Source of the DNA: UBA8437 sp003445035
GTDB lineage: Bacteria > Planctomycetota > Planctomycetia > Planctomycetales > Planctomycetaceae
Direction: 5' to 3'
Length of the DNA stretch: 31,609 nt
Assembly: GCA_937901285.1 (NCBI GenBank)
Contig: CALCHI010000537.1
Span: forward strand, 1-31,609
Shown here: one piece after another, positions 25,422 to 31,609 of the stretch
How positions within the stretch are numbered: the first letter of the stretch is position 1
Layout: each line of letters opens with the position of its first letter
Position numbers and translations under genes: made by a program
The notes under the pieces: generated by a model
Databases searched by the model: none
Told to the model about the DNA's origin: nothing
Seen by the model: only the letters and a program-made list of their open reading frames with translations

Positions 25422-26114
25422 ATGGCGGGGGAGCGACCGGCAGTCGTGCTGCTCAGCGGCGGTCTCGATTCGGCGACCGTGCTGGCGATGGTCCGGGACG
25501 AGGGGTTCCGGCCGTTTGCCCTGTCGTTTGACTACGGGCAGCGGCACCGGTTCGAACTCGAGGCGGCTCGGGCGGTGGCCGTTGCCGGTGGTGTCCAACG
25601 GCATGTCGTGGTGCCACTGGACCTGCGGGCGTTTGGAGGATCGGCACTGACCGATGACATCGACGTGCCGAAGGATCGCACCGGTGAGGAAATGGAATCG
25701 GGGATCCCGGTGACGTATGTGCCCGCACGCAACACGATCTTCCTGGCCGTGGCGCTGGGTTGGGCCGAGACCCTGGGGGCGACCGACCTGTTCGTTGGAG
25801 TGAACGCCGTCGATTACAGCGGGTACCCGGATTGCCGTCCCGAGTTCATTGCCGCATTCACCGATCTGGCCAACCTGGCGACACAGGTCGGAGTTGAGGG
25901 ACGGGGTCGCTTCGAGGTGCACGCACCGCTGGTCGCGATGACCAAGGCCGAGATCATCGCGACGGGGCTGGCCCTGGGAGTGGATTACGGCCTGACCCAC
26001 AGTTGCTACGACCCCGACGAGCGGGGTCGCTCGTGCGGACGCTGCGATTCGTGCCACTTGCGGCTGAAGGGGTTCACCGAGGCGGGGGTCGAGGATCCGG
26101 TGGCGTACCAGTAG
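25422..26114 (+). CDS. queC: 7-cyano-7-deazaguanine (preQ0) synthase
   Basis: 230 residues from ATG 25422. The PP-loop ATP pyrophosphatase motif SGGLDS lies at residues 12-17, followed by FDYGQRHRFELEAA and PARNTIFLAVALGWAE. The zinc site is formed by Cys195, Cys205, Cys208 and Cys211 near the C-terminus. QueC converts 7-carboxy-7-deazaguanine to preQ0 using ATP and ammonia, in the queuosine pathway. The next gene, 21 bp on, is queE, which makes QueC's substrate, so this is a functional pair. queD and folE are not in the window. I found no convincing preQ1 riboswitch in the 190-bp gap upstream. Confidence 0.96.
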   Translation: MAGERPAVVLLSGGLDSATVLAMVRDEGFRPFALSFDYGQRHRFELEAARAVAVAGGVQRHVVVPLDLRAFGGSALTDDIDVPKDRTGEEMESGIPVTYVPARNTIFLAVALGWAETLGATDLFVGVNAVDYSGYPDCRPEFIAAFTDLANLATQVGVEGRGRFEVHAPLVAMTKAEIIATGLALGVDYGLTHSCYDPDERGRSCGRCDSCHLRLKGFTEAGVEDPVAYQ

Positions 26115-26120
26115 AAGCGG

Positions 26121-26127
26121 GTGGAGG
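26121..26127 (+). promoter_or_regulatory. Shine-Dalgarno site for queE
   Basis: GTGGAGG ends 8 nt before ATG 26136. This favours that start over the in-frame GTG at 26121, which lies within the site itself. Confidence 0.65.
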
Positions 26128-26135
26128 CGGTCGCG

Positions 26136-26816
26136 ATGTGGATTTCGGAGGTCTTTGGATCGATCCAGGGCGAGGGGCTATATGCTGGAACGCCCTCGGC
26201 GTTCGTCCGGACCAGCGGTTGCAACCTGAGATGCTGGTTTTGTGACACGCCCGAAACCAGTTGGCGACCTCGTGGGACGCACCGCGAGTGGGAGTCTGTG
26301 GTCGAGGAAGTCGAGGGGCTCGAGTGCCCTCACGTGGTTGTGACCGGCGGGGAGCCGATGCTGCAGCCGGGTGTGGTGCCCCTGACCCGGGCGTTGCGCG
26401 AGAGGGGGTACGTGGTGACGATCGAGACGGCCGGGACGGTTGATGCCGAGGTGACCGCCGACCTGATGTCGATCAGTCCCAAGCTCGGCAATTCGACTCC
26501 GGTCGATGACCCCACGTGGGCATCCCGTCACGAGGCGAATCGAGATGTCCCCGAGGTGATCCGGCGTTGGCTGGACACCTTCGACTACCAGTTGAAGTTC
26601 GTCGTCGATCAGCCCGACGATGTGCTGGAGATCGATCGGTACGTCGAGCGGTTCTCCGGTGTGGAGGCCGGGCGAATCTGGCTGATGCCGCAGGCCGTGA
26701 CCGGCGAGCAGATTGCCGAGCGGGCGAACTGGATCCGCGAGGCGGCCGAGTCGCGGGGGTGGCGAGTGTCACCACGGTTGCACATCGAGCTGTGGGGCAA
26801 CCGGCCGGGCACATGA
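26136..26816 (+). CDS. queE: 7-carboxy-7-deazaguanine synthase (radical SAM)
   Basis: 226 residues from ATG 26136. The N-terminus has the family opening SEVFGSIQGEGLYAGTPSAF. The radical SAM cluster motif is CxxxCxxC (Cys29, Cys33, Cys36) in GCNLRCWFCDTP, and VTGGEPMLQ follows at about 72-80. Then come IETAGTV and SPKLGNSTP. QueE rearranges 6-carboxytetrahydropterin to 7-carboxy-7-deazaguanine with SAM and a 4Fe-4S cluster. It is downstream of queC in a probable two-gene operon. A strong hairpin lies directly after its stop and may also end its transcript. Confidence 0.96.
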   Translation: MWISEVFGSIQGEGLYAGTPSAFVRTSGCNLRCWFCDTPETSWRPRGTHREWESVVEEVEGLECPHVVVTGGEPMLQPGVVPLTRALRERGYVVTIETAGTVDAEVTADLMSISPKLGNSTPVDDPTWASRHEANRDVPEVIRRWLDTFDYQLKFVVDQPDDVLEIDRYVERFSGVEAGRIWLMPQAVTGEQIAERANWIREAAESRGWRVSPRLHIELWGNRPGT

Positions 26817-26819
26817 TGG

Positions 26820-26862
26820 AAAAAACCGGGGTCGAACCCGCTCGTGGCAGGTCCGACCCCGG
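26820..26862 (-). terminator. Rho-independent terminator of the sigma factor gene, shared with convergent queE
   Basis: CCGGGGTCG (26826-26834) and CGACCCCGG (26854-26862) make a perfect 9-bp GC-rich stem. On the minus strand six T residues follow at once (26825-26820), the canonical form. On the plus strand no T-tract follows the stem, so for queE it can act only as a weaker stop. Confidence 0.85.
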
Positions 26863-26880
26863 CTAGTGACCTCGTCCCGA

Positions 26881-27660
26881 CTAGGCGAACTCAGGCCGAC
26901 GTTGCCGGAGTTGTCCCTGGAGCCGGGCGACGATGCTGGAGTGCATCTGGCTGACGCGAGATTCGGAGAGTCCCAGCGTGGCCCCGATTTCCTTCATCGT
27001 CTGCTCTTCGTAGTAATAGAGGATCATGATCAGTCGCTCGTTGCGGTTGAGTCCCCGCGTGACGAGCTTCATCAGGTCCTCTTTCTGGATGTCCTTGGTC
27101 GGGTCCTCGCCCTTGCTGTCCTCGAGAATGTCGACCTCGCGGACGTCCTTGTAGCTGTCGGTCTCGTACCACTTCTTGTTGAGACTGACGGTGAGGACCG
27201 CGCTCGCGTCGTTCTTCAGCTTGTTGAAGTCCATCGAGTTGAGCTGCATTTCCTTGGCGATTTCCTTGTCCGTCGGTGGTCGTCCGGTCCCGGCCTGAGC
27301 GCGTTTGCGGGCCGCCTCCAACTTGCTGGCCTTGCTGCGGACCAGTCGTGGAACCCAGTCCATCATGCGAAGCTCGTCGAGCATCGCACCGCGGATTCGC
27401 GGAACACAGTAGGTCTCGAACTTGACGCCGCGGCTGAGGTCGAACGCTTCGATGGCGTCCATCAGGCCGAACACGCCTGCCGAGATGAGGTCATTGAGAT
27501 CAACACCCTCGGGCAGCTTGGCCCAGACCCGCTCGGCGTTGTACTTGACCAGTTGGTAGTACTGTTCGATGAGCCGGTTGCGGAGTCGCTGGTCGCTCTG
27601 ATCTTGCTTGAAGTCGATCCAGAGTTGCTGGATCTCGGGATCAATGGCCTTGACCGCCAT
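26881..27660 (-). CDS. fliA: FliA/WhiG-type flagellar RNA polymerase sigma factor (sigma28 family)
   Basis: 259 residues from ATG 27660, with GGAGG 5 nt before it. Region 2 (about 25-105) has LIEQYYQLVKYNAERV, DLNDLISAGVFGLMDAIEAF and FETYCVPRIRGAMLDELR. Region 3 has GRPPTDKEIAKEM, and region 4 (about 200-255) has RNERLIMILYYYEEQTMKEI followed by the LGLSESRVSQMHSSI helix-turn-helix. The order and wording fit the FliA/WhiG group rather than ECF or SigA factors. It should direct polymerase to late flagellar and motility promoters. It follows flhA-flhF-flhG, 135 bp after flhG, the usual place in many bacteria. No anti-sigma FlgM gene is visible. Confidence 0.94.
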   Translation of the reverse strand: MAVKAIDPEIQQLWIDFKQDQSDQRLRNRLIEQYYQLVKYNAERVWAKLPEGVDLNDLISAGVFGLMDAIEAFDLSRGVKFETYCVPRIRGAMLDELRMMDWVPRLVRSKASKLEAARKRAQAGTGRPPTDKEIAKEMQLNSMDFNKLKNDASAVLTVSLNKKWYETDSYKDVREVDILEDSKGEDPTKDIQKEDLMKLVTRGLNRNERLIMILYYYEEQTMKEIGATLGLSESRVSQMHSSIVARLQGQLRQRRPEFA

Positions 27661-27665
27661 GAATT

Positions 27666-27670
27666 CCTCC
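27666..27670 (-). promoter_or_regulatory. Shine-Dalgarno site of the sigma factor gene
   Basis: GGAGG on the minus strand, 5 nt before ATG 27660. It is one of the strongest sites in the window, and sits in a short A/T-rich leader. Confidence 0.8.
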
Positions 27671-27689
27671 GTGAATTAAAAGTCGGCAG

Positions 27690-27718
27690 ATAGTCCGACC
27701 GTTCGCCCAAGCGGTCAA
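27690..27718 (-). promoter_or_regulatory. Possible sigma70-type promoter for the sigma factor gene
   Basis: On the minus strand TTGACC (27718-27713) and GACTAT (27695-27690) are 17 nt apart, and the start codon is about 30 nt further on. The -35 is good but the -10 is weak (three of six consensus bases). A 5-bp imperfect hairpin lies between the two boxes. Confidence 0.3.
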
Positions 27719-27795
27719 TCCGTTGAGTAGGCGCGTCGGCAACGACGACACCCATCACAATCGTTATCGACTCGCCATGGATGGGGATGTGAGGT

Positions 27796-28776
27796 TTATT
27801 TCTGGTCTGGGGGATTTTTCGGGACGTGGTCAATCGTGGGTGGTGGCTTGCCGTGAACGGTCTCTTCGTTGTCGGACTGTGGGAACAGGCGATGAAAGAA
27901 GGACGGGGAATCGTCCGTGCCGGGTGAGTGGTAGACGAGGCGTGCGGCGAGTTGACCGATGGCCCGGCCGGCTGGGCTGTCGGGGGCCTGGACCAACAGA
28001 GGCGTGCGGTCATGGACGGCCCGGGTCATCTCGGGGTCATCGGGAATCCAACCTGCCAGAGAGGGCTCGGACTCGAGGAAAATCCGGGTGGTGCGGGCCA
28101 GCCGTTGGTGGATGTCTCGGGCCGCTCGGGCCGAATCCACTCGGTTGATCAGTGTCAGCAACTGGGTGCCGGTCCCTCGTGGCATCGACTTGATGGTGGC
28201 GTAGGCGTCGGCGATGGCGGTGGGCTCGGTGGTGGTGACGACCAGTACGCTGTCTGCCGCAGCCAGGCAACGTCCGACGAAGGGGTGCCCGGCGTGACCG
28301 GTGTCGAGCACCAGCACGTCGTGGGCGGCTTCGAAACCGGCCAGTTGTTCGGCGACGTCCGGTCCGAGTCCTTTTCCGGAGTCCCCGGTGTCGGCCAGGT
28401 GGCCGGCTCCGGGAACGACGTGGATTCCGGCTGGTCCGTCAAGCGTGATGTCTGCCAGTCGACGAGTGCCCGACAGGACGTGGCCGAGGTTCCAGTAACC
28501 GTTGAGTCCGCACATCAGGTCGAGATGTCCCAGCCCGAGACTGGCATCGAGCAGCCCGGTGCGGACATCGAGCCGGGCGAGGGCGATTGCCAGGTTCAGG
28601 GCCAGGCTGCTTTTGCCAACACCTCCCTTGCCGCTGGTGACGGCAATCACCGCCGCGGTGGTGGTGGTCTCGTCGGCGGCCAGGTGCCTGTGTTGCTGCT
28701 GTTGGACCAATCCCCGCAGTTGGCGGGCCTGGTCGGCGTGAGCGGTCTCGGCAGGCGTGCCGGTGGCGGTTGTCAT
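27796..28776 (-). CDS. flhG: FlhG/MinD-family P-loop ATPase of flagellar number control
   Basis: 326 residues. ATG 28776 overlaps the flhF stop by 4 nt (ATGA), so it is translated with flhF. After a Gln/His-rich N-terminus of ~40 residues comes the deviant Walker A GKGGVGKSS (49-57) with the signature Lys50. The next motif, normally DADLGxxN, reads DASLGLGHLD (Asp77, Ser79), and the Walker B region reads VLVLDTGHAGHP (155-164) instead of the usual DTGAG. FlhG family ATPases act with the FlhF GTPase to set flagellar number and position. The two altered motifs may change ATP hydrolysis. The C-terminus is hydrophilic and Pro-rich rather than a clear membrane-targeting helix. Confidence 0.9.
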   Translation of the reverse strand: MTTATGTPAETAHADQARQLRGLVQQQQHRHLAADETTTTAAVIAVTSGKGGVGKSSLALNLAIALARLDVRTGLLDASLGLGHLDLMCGLNGYWNLGHVLSGTRRLADITLDGPAGIHVVPGAGHLADTGDSGKGLGPDVAEQLAGFEAAHDVLVLDTGHAGHPFVGRCLAAADSVLVVTTTEPTAIADAYATIKSMPRGTGTQLLTLINRVDSARAARDIHQRLARTTRIFLESEPSLAGWIPDDPEMTRAVHDRTPLLVQAPDSPAGRAIGQLAARLVYHSPGTDDSPSFFHRLFPQSDNEETVHGKPPPTIDHVPKNPPDQK

Positions 28777-30041
28777 GCCAGGGTCTCCGTCGGGCCACTG
28801 ACCGAGGACAGCAGGCGATCCTGTCCCAGCACCAGCCGAGCCATCCGTTGGGCGTCGGCCGGTTCGATGTCGTCGGGAACATCCTGCCCGGTGGTCAGGT
28901 AGCTGATCGGCAGGTTGACGCGGCGGGCCAGGTTCAACATCACGCCCAACTCGTGGGTCTCGTCGAGCTTGGTCAGAACCAGGGATGAGGTGCCGACGGT
29001 TGAGAAGTGATTGACGGTCGATACGAGGTGATCGAGGTTGGCGGTGACGCTGAGCACCAGGTGCACCTCGTCGACCTCGGCGTCGGCCAGCAGGCTCTTG
29101 AGTTCCCCGATCTGAAGTTCGTCACGAGGGCTGCGGCCGGCGGTGTCGATCAGCACCAGGTCCATGTCGCTGAGTTCATCGAGCGCCCGTCGCATTTCCA
29201 TCGGCGTGGTGACGACCTTCATCGGCAAGTCGATGATCTCGGCATAGGTCCGAAGCTGCTCGACCGCGGCGATTCGGTAGGTGTCGACGGTGACCAGTCC
29301 CATGCGAACGCCGTCCCGCAACTTCAGGTTGGCGGCCAGCTTGGCGATGGTTGTCGTCTTGCCGACACCCGTCGGTCCGACCAGGGCGACGACCCGCCGC
29401 TGGCCCGGTGTCGAAGTGATCGAGGACCCCGCGTGGAACTCGCTCTCAACCATTTTCACCAGCCGGGCGCGACAGAGTGAGGGATCCGAGAGTTCTTCGG
29501 ACAGCGCCTCGCGTTTCAACGAGACGACCAGTTCCCGTGAGAGCGGTTCGTCGAGCTCCGAGTCGATCAGTTCGGTGTAGAGATCGAACAGTTCTGCCGG
29601 GATCACCGGTTTCTTGTCCGAGTCGTCGCTGTCGAGTTGAGCAAACCGTTGTTCGAGGGCCGCGAGGCGATCGGTCAGTCCGGTCGTCAACTCCTCGGGC
29701 ATCCGGGTGAACGAAGCCGCGGGACCGGCCGGTGGTATCGTTTCCGTTGAAAGATCATCCGGGGAGATGGTCGAGGATTCGACGGCTGTCGGTTCGTCGG
29801 GCGGAAGGACGAATTGCGTGGACGGAGGGGCAGCCGAAGCGGAGGAGTGGCTGGCGACGGTCCAGCCGATGCCGGCGGTGACTTCCACCTCCTCCTGGCC
29901 GGTTTGCCACGGCAGCCAGCGGCGTTGTTCGATCTGGCGGGTGTGCAGGATGACGGCGTCGCGGCCGAGTTCCTCTTCGACCATTTGCAGTGCCTGGTGA
30001 ATCGTCGCTGCCCGATAGGTCCTGATGTCGGAATCGGTCAT
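28773..30041 (-). CDS. flhF: Flagellar SRP-type GTPase FlhF
   Basis: 422 residues from ATG 30041, with GGGAGA 6 nt before it. The N-terminal B domain (about 5-35: TYRAATIHQALQMVEEELG) matches FlhF. A Ser/Pro-rich linker (~65-125) and a helical N domain (~145-205) follow. The G domain has P-loop GPTGVGKT (222-229), DTYRIAAVEQL (253-263), DTAGR (299-303), TKLD (357-360) and TGQDVPDDIEPA (384-395). FlhF is an SRP54/FtsY-like GTPase that recruits early flagellar basal-body components to the membrane. It sits between flhA and flhG, as in many flagellar operons. All GTPase motifs are intact. Confidence 0.95.
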   Translation of the reverse strand: MTDSDIRTYRAATIHQALQMVEEELGRDAVILHTRQIEQRRWLPWQTGQEEVEVTAGIGWTVASHSSASAAPPSTQFVLPPDEPTAVESSTISPDDLSTETIPPAGPAASFTRMPEELTTGLTDRLAALEQRFAQLDSDDSDKKPVIPAELFDLYTELIDSELDEPLSRELVVSLKREALSEELSDPSLCRARLVKMVESEFHAGSSITSTPGQRRVVALVGPTGVGKTTTIAKLAANLKLRDGVRMGLVTVDTYRIAAVEQLRTYAEIIDLPMKVVTTPMEMRRALDELSDMDLVLIDTAGRSPRDELQIGELKSLLADAEVDEVHLVLSVTANLDHLVSTVNHFSTVGTSSLVLTKLDETHELGVMLNLARRVNLPISYLTTGQDVPDDIEPADAQRMARLVLGQDRLLSSVSGPTETLA

Positions 30042-30047
30042 GTCGTA

Positions 30048-30053
30048 TCTCCC
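30048..30053 (-). promoter_or_regulatory. Shine-Dalgarno site of flhF
   Basis: GGGAGA on the minus strand, 6 nt before ATG 30041, in the 76-bp gap after flhA. It supports this start. Confidence 0.7.
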
Positions 30054-30117
30054 GGTCGGTACCGGATCGTGCTCTCAGGTGGATGTTGTTGTGAGGGGCC
30101 GGGGTGCTGGTTGTGGT

Positions 30118-31609
30118 TCAGGCGGCAAGAAGCTGGTGGTTGTCGGTGTCGGGTTCTGCGAGTGAGATGGTGAGTGGTCCGAGCGATTCGACCTCGGTGT
30201 CGTGCGAGATCTCCTCGACACTCATCACGATCAGCCGCGGCTGTTGGTGGCGGGCCAGGTGGTTGACCGATGCGCGGGCCAGGGGGCTCGAACAGAGCAC
30301 GATGACCGATGGTCCGTCGGTCGACAGCTTCTGGCACCTCTCGGCGAGTCCACCGATCAGGCGTTCAGACAACCAGGGTGGCAAACGGGCCTCCAGCCCA
30401 CCGTCAGCAAATCGGCAATGGGCCTCGATGGTTTCCTCGAGCAACGGATCGAGTGTGACCACCTGGAGACGGCGTTCGTTGTCTCGGTGCTGCTGGCAGA
30501 TGGCCCGGGCCAGCCGATGCCGGACCATCTCGGTCAGCTGATCCGGATTGGTGATCGAGTTGCCCAGGTCGCCCAGCGTCTCGAGAATGGTCTCGAGGTC
30601 ACGGATCGGAACCTGGTCGGCCAGCAAGTTGCCCAGCACACGGTGCAGCCGCGACGTGGGGACGACCTCGGGAACGAGTTCCTCCACCAACCGTGACGCC
30701 CGTTCGGCGAGGCGATCGACCAGGTGGTGAACCTGTTGGCGGGTCAGCAATTCGGCGGCGTGATGCCGGACCACCCGGCCGAAGTGTTCGAGCAGCCGAT
30801 GGATGGTCTCTGGATGAGCCGGCTGCAGATGGCCATCGGCGATCCGCGTGCCCCTGAGCGTGAACAGGTAACCGTCCGATGGCAGTGACAGGTTGTCGCG
30901 GACGACGACATCCGGCAGCAGGAACCCGAGTTCCCCAGCCACCTGTTCGCGGACGTTGCCGATTCTCTCGATCAACTGGTGGCCCTGGGCCAGGCCCAGC
31001 AGACCGCTGCCGAGTTCCAGTGCCAGCGGTTCGACAAACGGGCTGGGGATGGTCGCGGGCCGATTCGGTGTCGGGGTCGTAGCGGCCGCCTGAAGGTTGT
31101 CGGGCGAAGTGGTCTCGGCGGGATCGGTCGTTGCCGGTCGACGGTGCACCGCGATGCCGACGAGCAGGCAGCCAGCGGCCAGAGTGATCAGCGGCACGAC
31201 GGGCAGGCCGGTCACCGCCAGCACGACCAGGAATCCCGCTGCCAGGAACAGGGCCTCGGCCCTTCCGAACAACTGCTCCACGACTGCAGCGGGCAGGTGC
31301 CGGTCGGTTGACGAACGCGTCACGATCAACCCGGCTGCCAGCGACAGCAGCAACGCGGGAACCTGGGTCACCAGCCCGTCACCGATGGTCAGACGCGTGA
31401 AGACATCGACCGACTGCGACAGCGACATGCCGCCCTGGACCATGCCGACATAAAATCCGCCGCCGATATTTGTCAGGGTGATCACGATCCCGGCCACCGC
31501 GTCACCACGGACGAACTTGCCGGCCCCGTCCATCGCCCCGTAAAAGTCGGCCTGGCTCGCGAGCTCGGCCCGGCGGGCCTGGGCCTCTTCGCGAGTGATC
31601 AACCCGGCG
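30118..31609 (-). CDS. flhA: Flagellar export protein FlhA, C-terminal part (cut by window end)
   Basis: About 496 residues are visible; the frame stays open to the window end, so the start and first TM helices lie beyond it. The first residues, AGLITREEAQARR and then ADFYGAMDGAGKFVRGDAVA, match the conserved FHIPEP region before the later TM helices. Further TM segments follow at nt ~31480-31510 and ~31150-31380. A Pro/Thr-rich linker (about nt 31040-31130) leads to the cytoplasmic domain. That domain, with RGTRIADGHLQPAHPE and IRDLETILETLGDLG, docks export chaperones. FlhA is the core of the flagellar type III export gate. A full-length protein is usually near 690 residues, so about 200 are missing here. 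It is the first visible gene of the flhA-flhF-flhG-fliA run. Confidence 0.93.
   Translation of the reverse strand, partial: AGLITREEAQARRAELASQADFYGAMDGAGKFVRGDAVAGIVITLTNIGGGFYVGMVQGGMSLSQSVDVFTRLTIGDGLVTQVPALLLSLAAGLIVTRSSTDRHLPAAVVEQLFGRAEALFLAAGFLVVLAVTGLPVVPLITLAAGCLLVGIAVHRRPATTDPAETTSPDNLQAAATTPTPNRPATIPSPFVEPLALELGSGLLGLAQGHQLIERIGNVREQVAGELGFLLPDVVVRDNLSLPSDGYLFTLRGTRIADGHLQPAHPETIHRLLEHFGRVVRHHAAELLTRQQVHHLVDRLAERASRLVEELVPEVVPTSRLHRVLGNLLADQVPIRDLETILETLGDLGNSITNPDQLTEMVRHRLARAICQQHRDNERRLQVVTLDPLLEETIEAHCRFADGGLEARLPPWLSERLIGGLAERCQKLSTDGPSVIVLCSSPLARASVNHLARHQQPRLIVMSVEEISHDTEVESLGPLTISLAEPDTDNHQLLAA

Noticed and set aside
26826..26862. GGGGTCGAACCCG resembling a tRNA T-arm
   Set aside because: No acceptor stem, D-arm or anticodon arm is present around it. 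The sequence is explained by the terminator hairpin.
27764..27771. GTCGATAA on the minus strand, one base from a sigma28 -10 box (GCCGATAA)
   Set aside because: No TAAA-type -35 stands at the required ~15-nt spacing, so autoregulation by the sigma factor is not supported.

Overview
The window looks like a chromosomal piece of a high-GC, flagellated Gram-negative-type bacterium, most probably a planctomycete. That placement is inferred from the very large exported TPR and WD40 proteins, the 8-TM/DUF4159 protein beside ExbB/ExbD genes, the HxCCxAC copper-type domains, the flhA-flhF-flhG-sigma28 order and the frequent lack of Shine-Dalgarno sites. I see no mobile element, CRISPR array, rRNA or tRNA gene.

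Region 1 (1-16499, all +) is a tight co-directional run of nine genes, and is the most unusual part. It has a partial exported beta/TPR protein; a 2485-residue exported protein (TPRs, five copies of an unnamed beta-type repeat, discoidin-like and PA14-like segments, then more TPRs); an ExbB/TolQ proton channel with a Lys-rich exported N-terminal extension; two different ExbD/TolR proteins; a small single-TM protein; an 8-TM protein ending in DUF4159; a TPR protein with a signal peptide; and a lipoprotein with HEAT-like repeats and a C-terminal discoidin domain. Together they look like a proton-motive-force-driven trans-envelope machine: an ExbB-ExbD motor in the inner membrane with large TPR/beta scaffolds outside it. 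No TonB, TolA, TolB or Pal gene is present, so the partner set differs from Ton and Tol-Pal.

Region 2 (16534-21654, -) holds two exported-protein genes 6 bp apart: a double HMA-type metal-binding protein and a 1510-residue protein made almost only of WD40 blades. I count 35 blades, which fits five seven-bladed propellers.

Region 3 (21800-25231, -) is argH-truA-glycosyltransferase, closely spaced. Region 4 (25422-26816, +) is queC-queE of the preQ0/queuosine pathway. It converges on region 5 with a strong hairpin/T-tract terminator between them.

Region 5 (26881-31609, -) is a flagellar regulatory and export block: flhA (cut by the window end), flhF, flhG (overlapping flhF by 4 nt) and a FliA/WhiG-type sigma factor with its own possible promoter.
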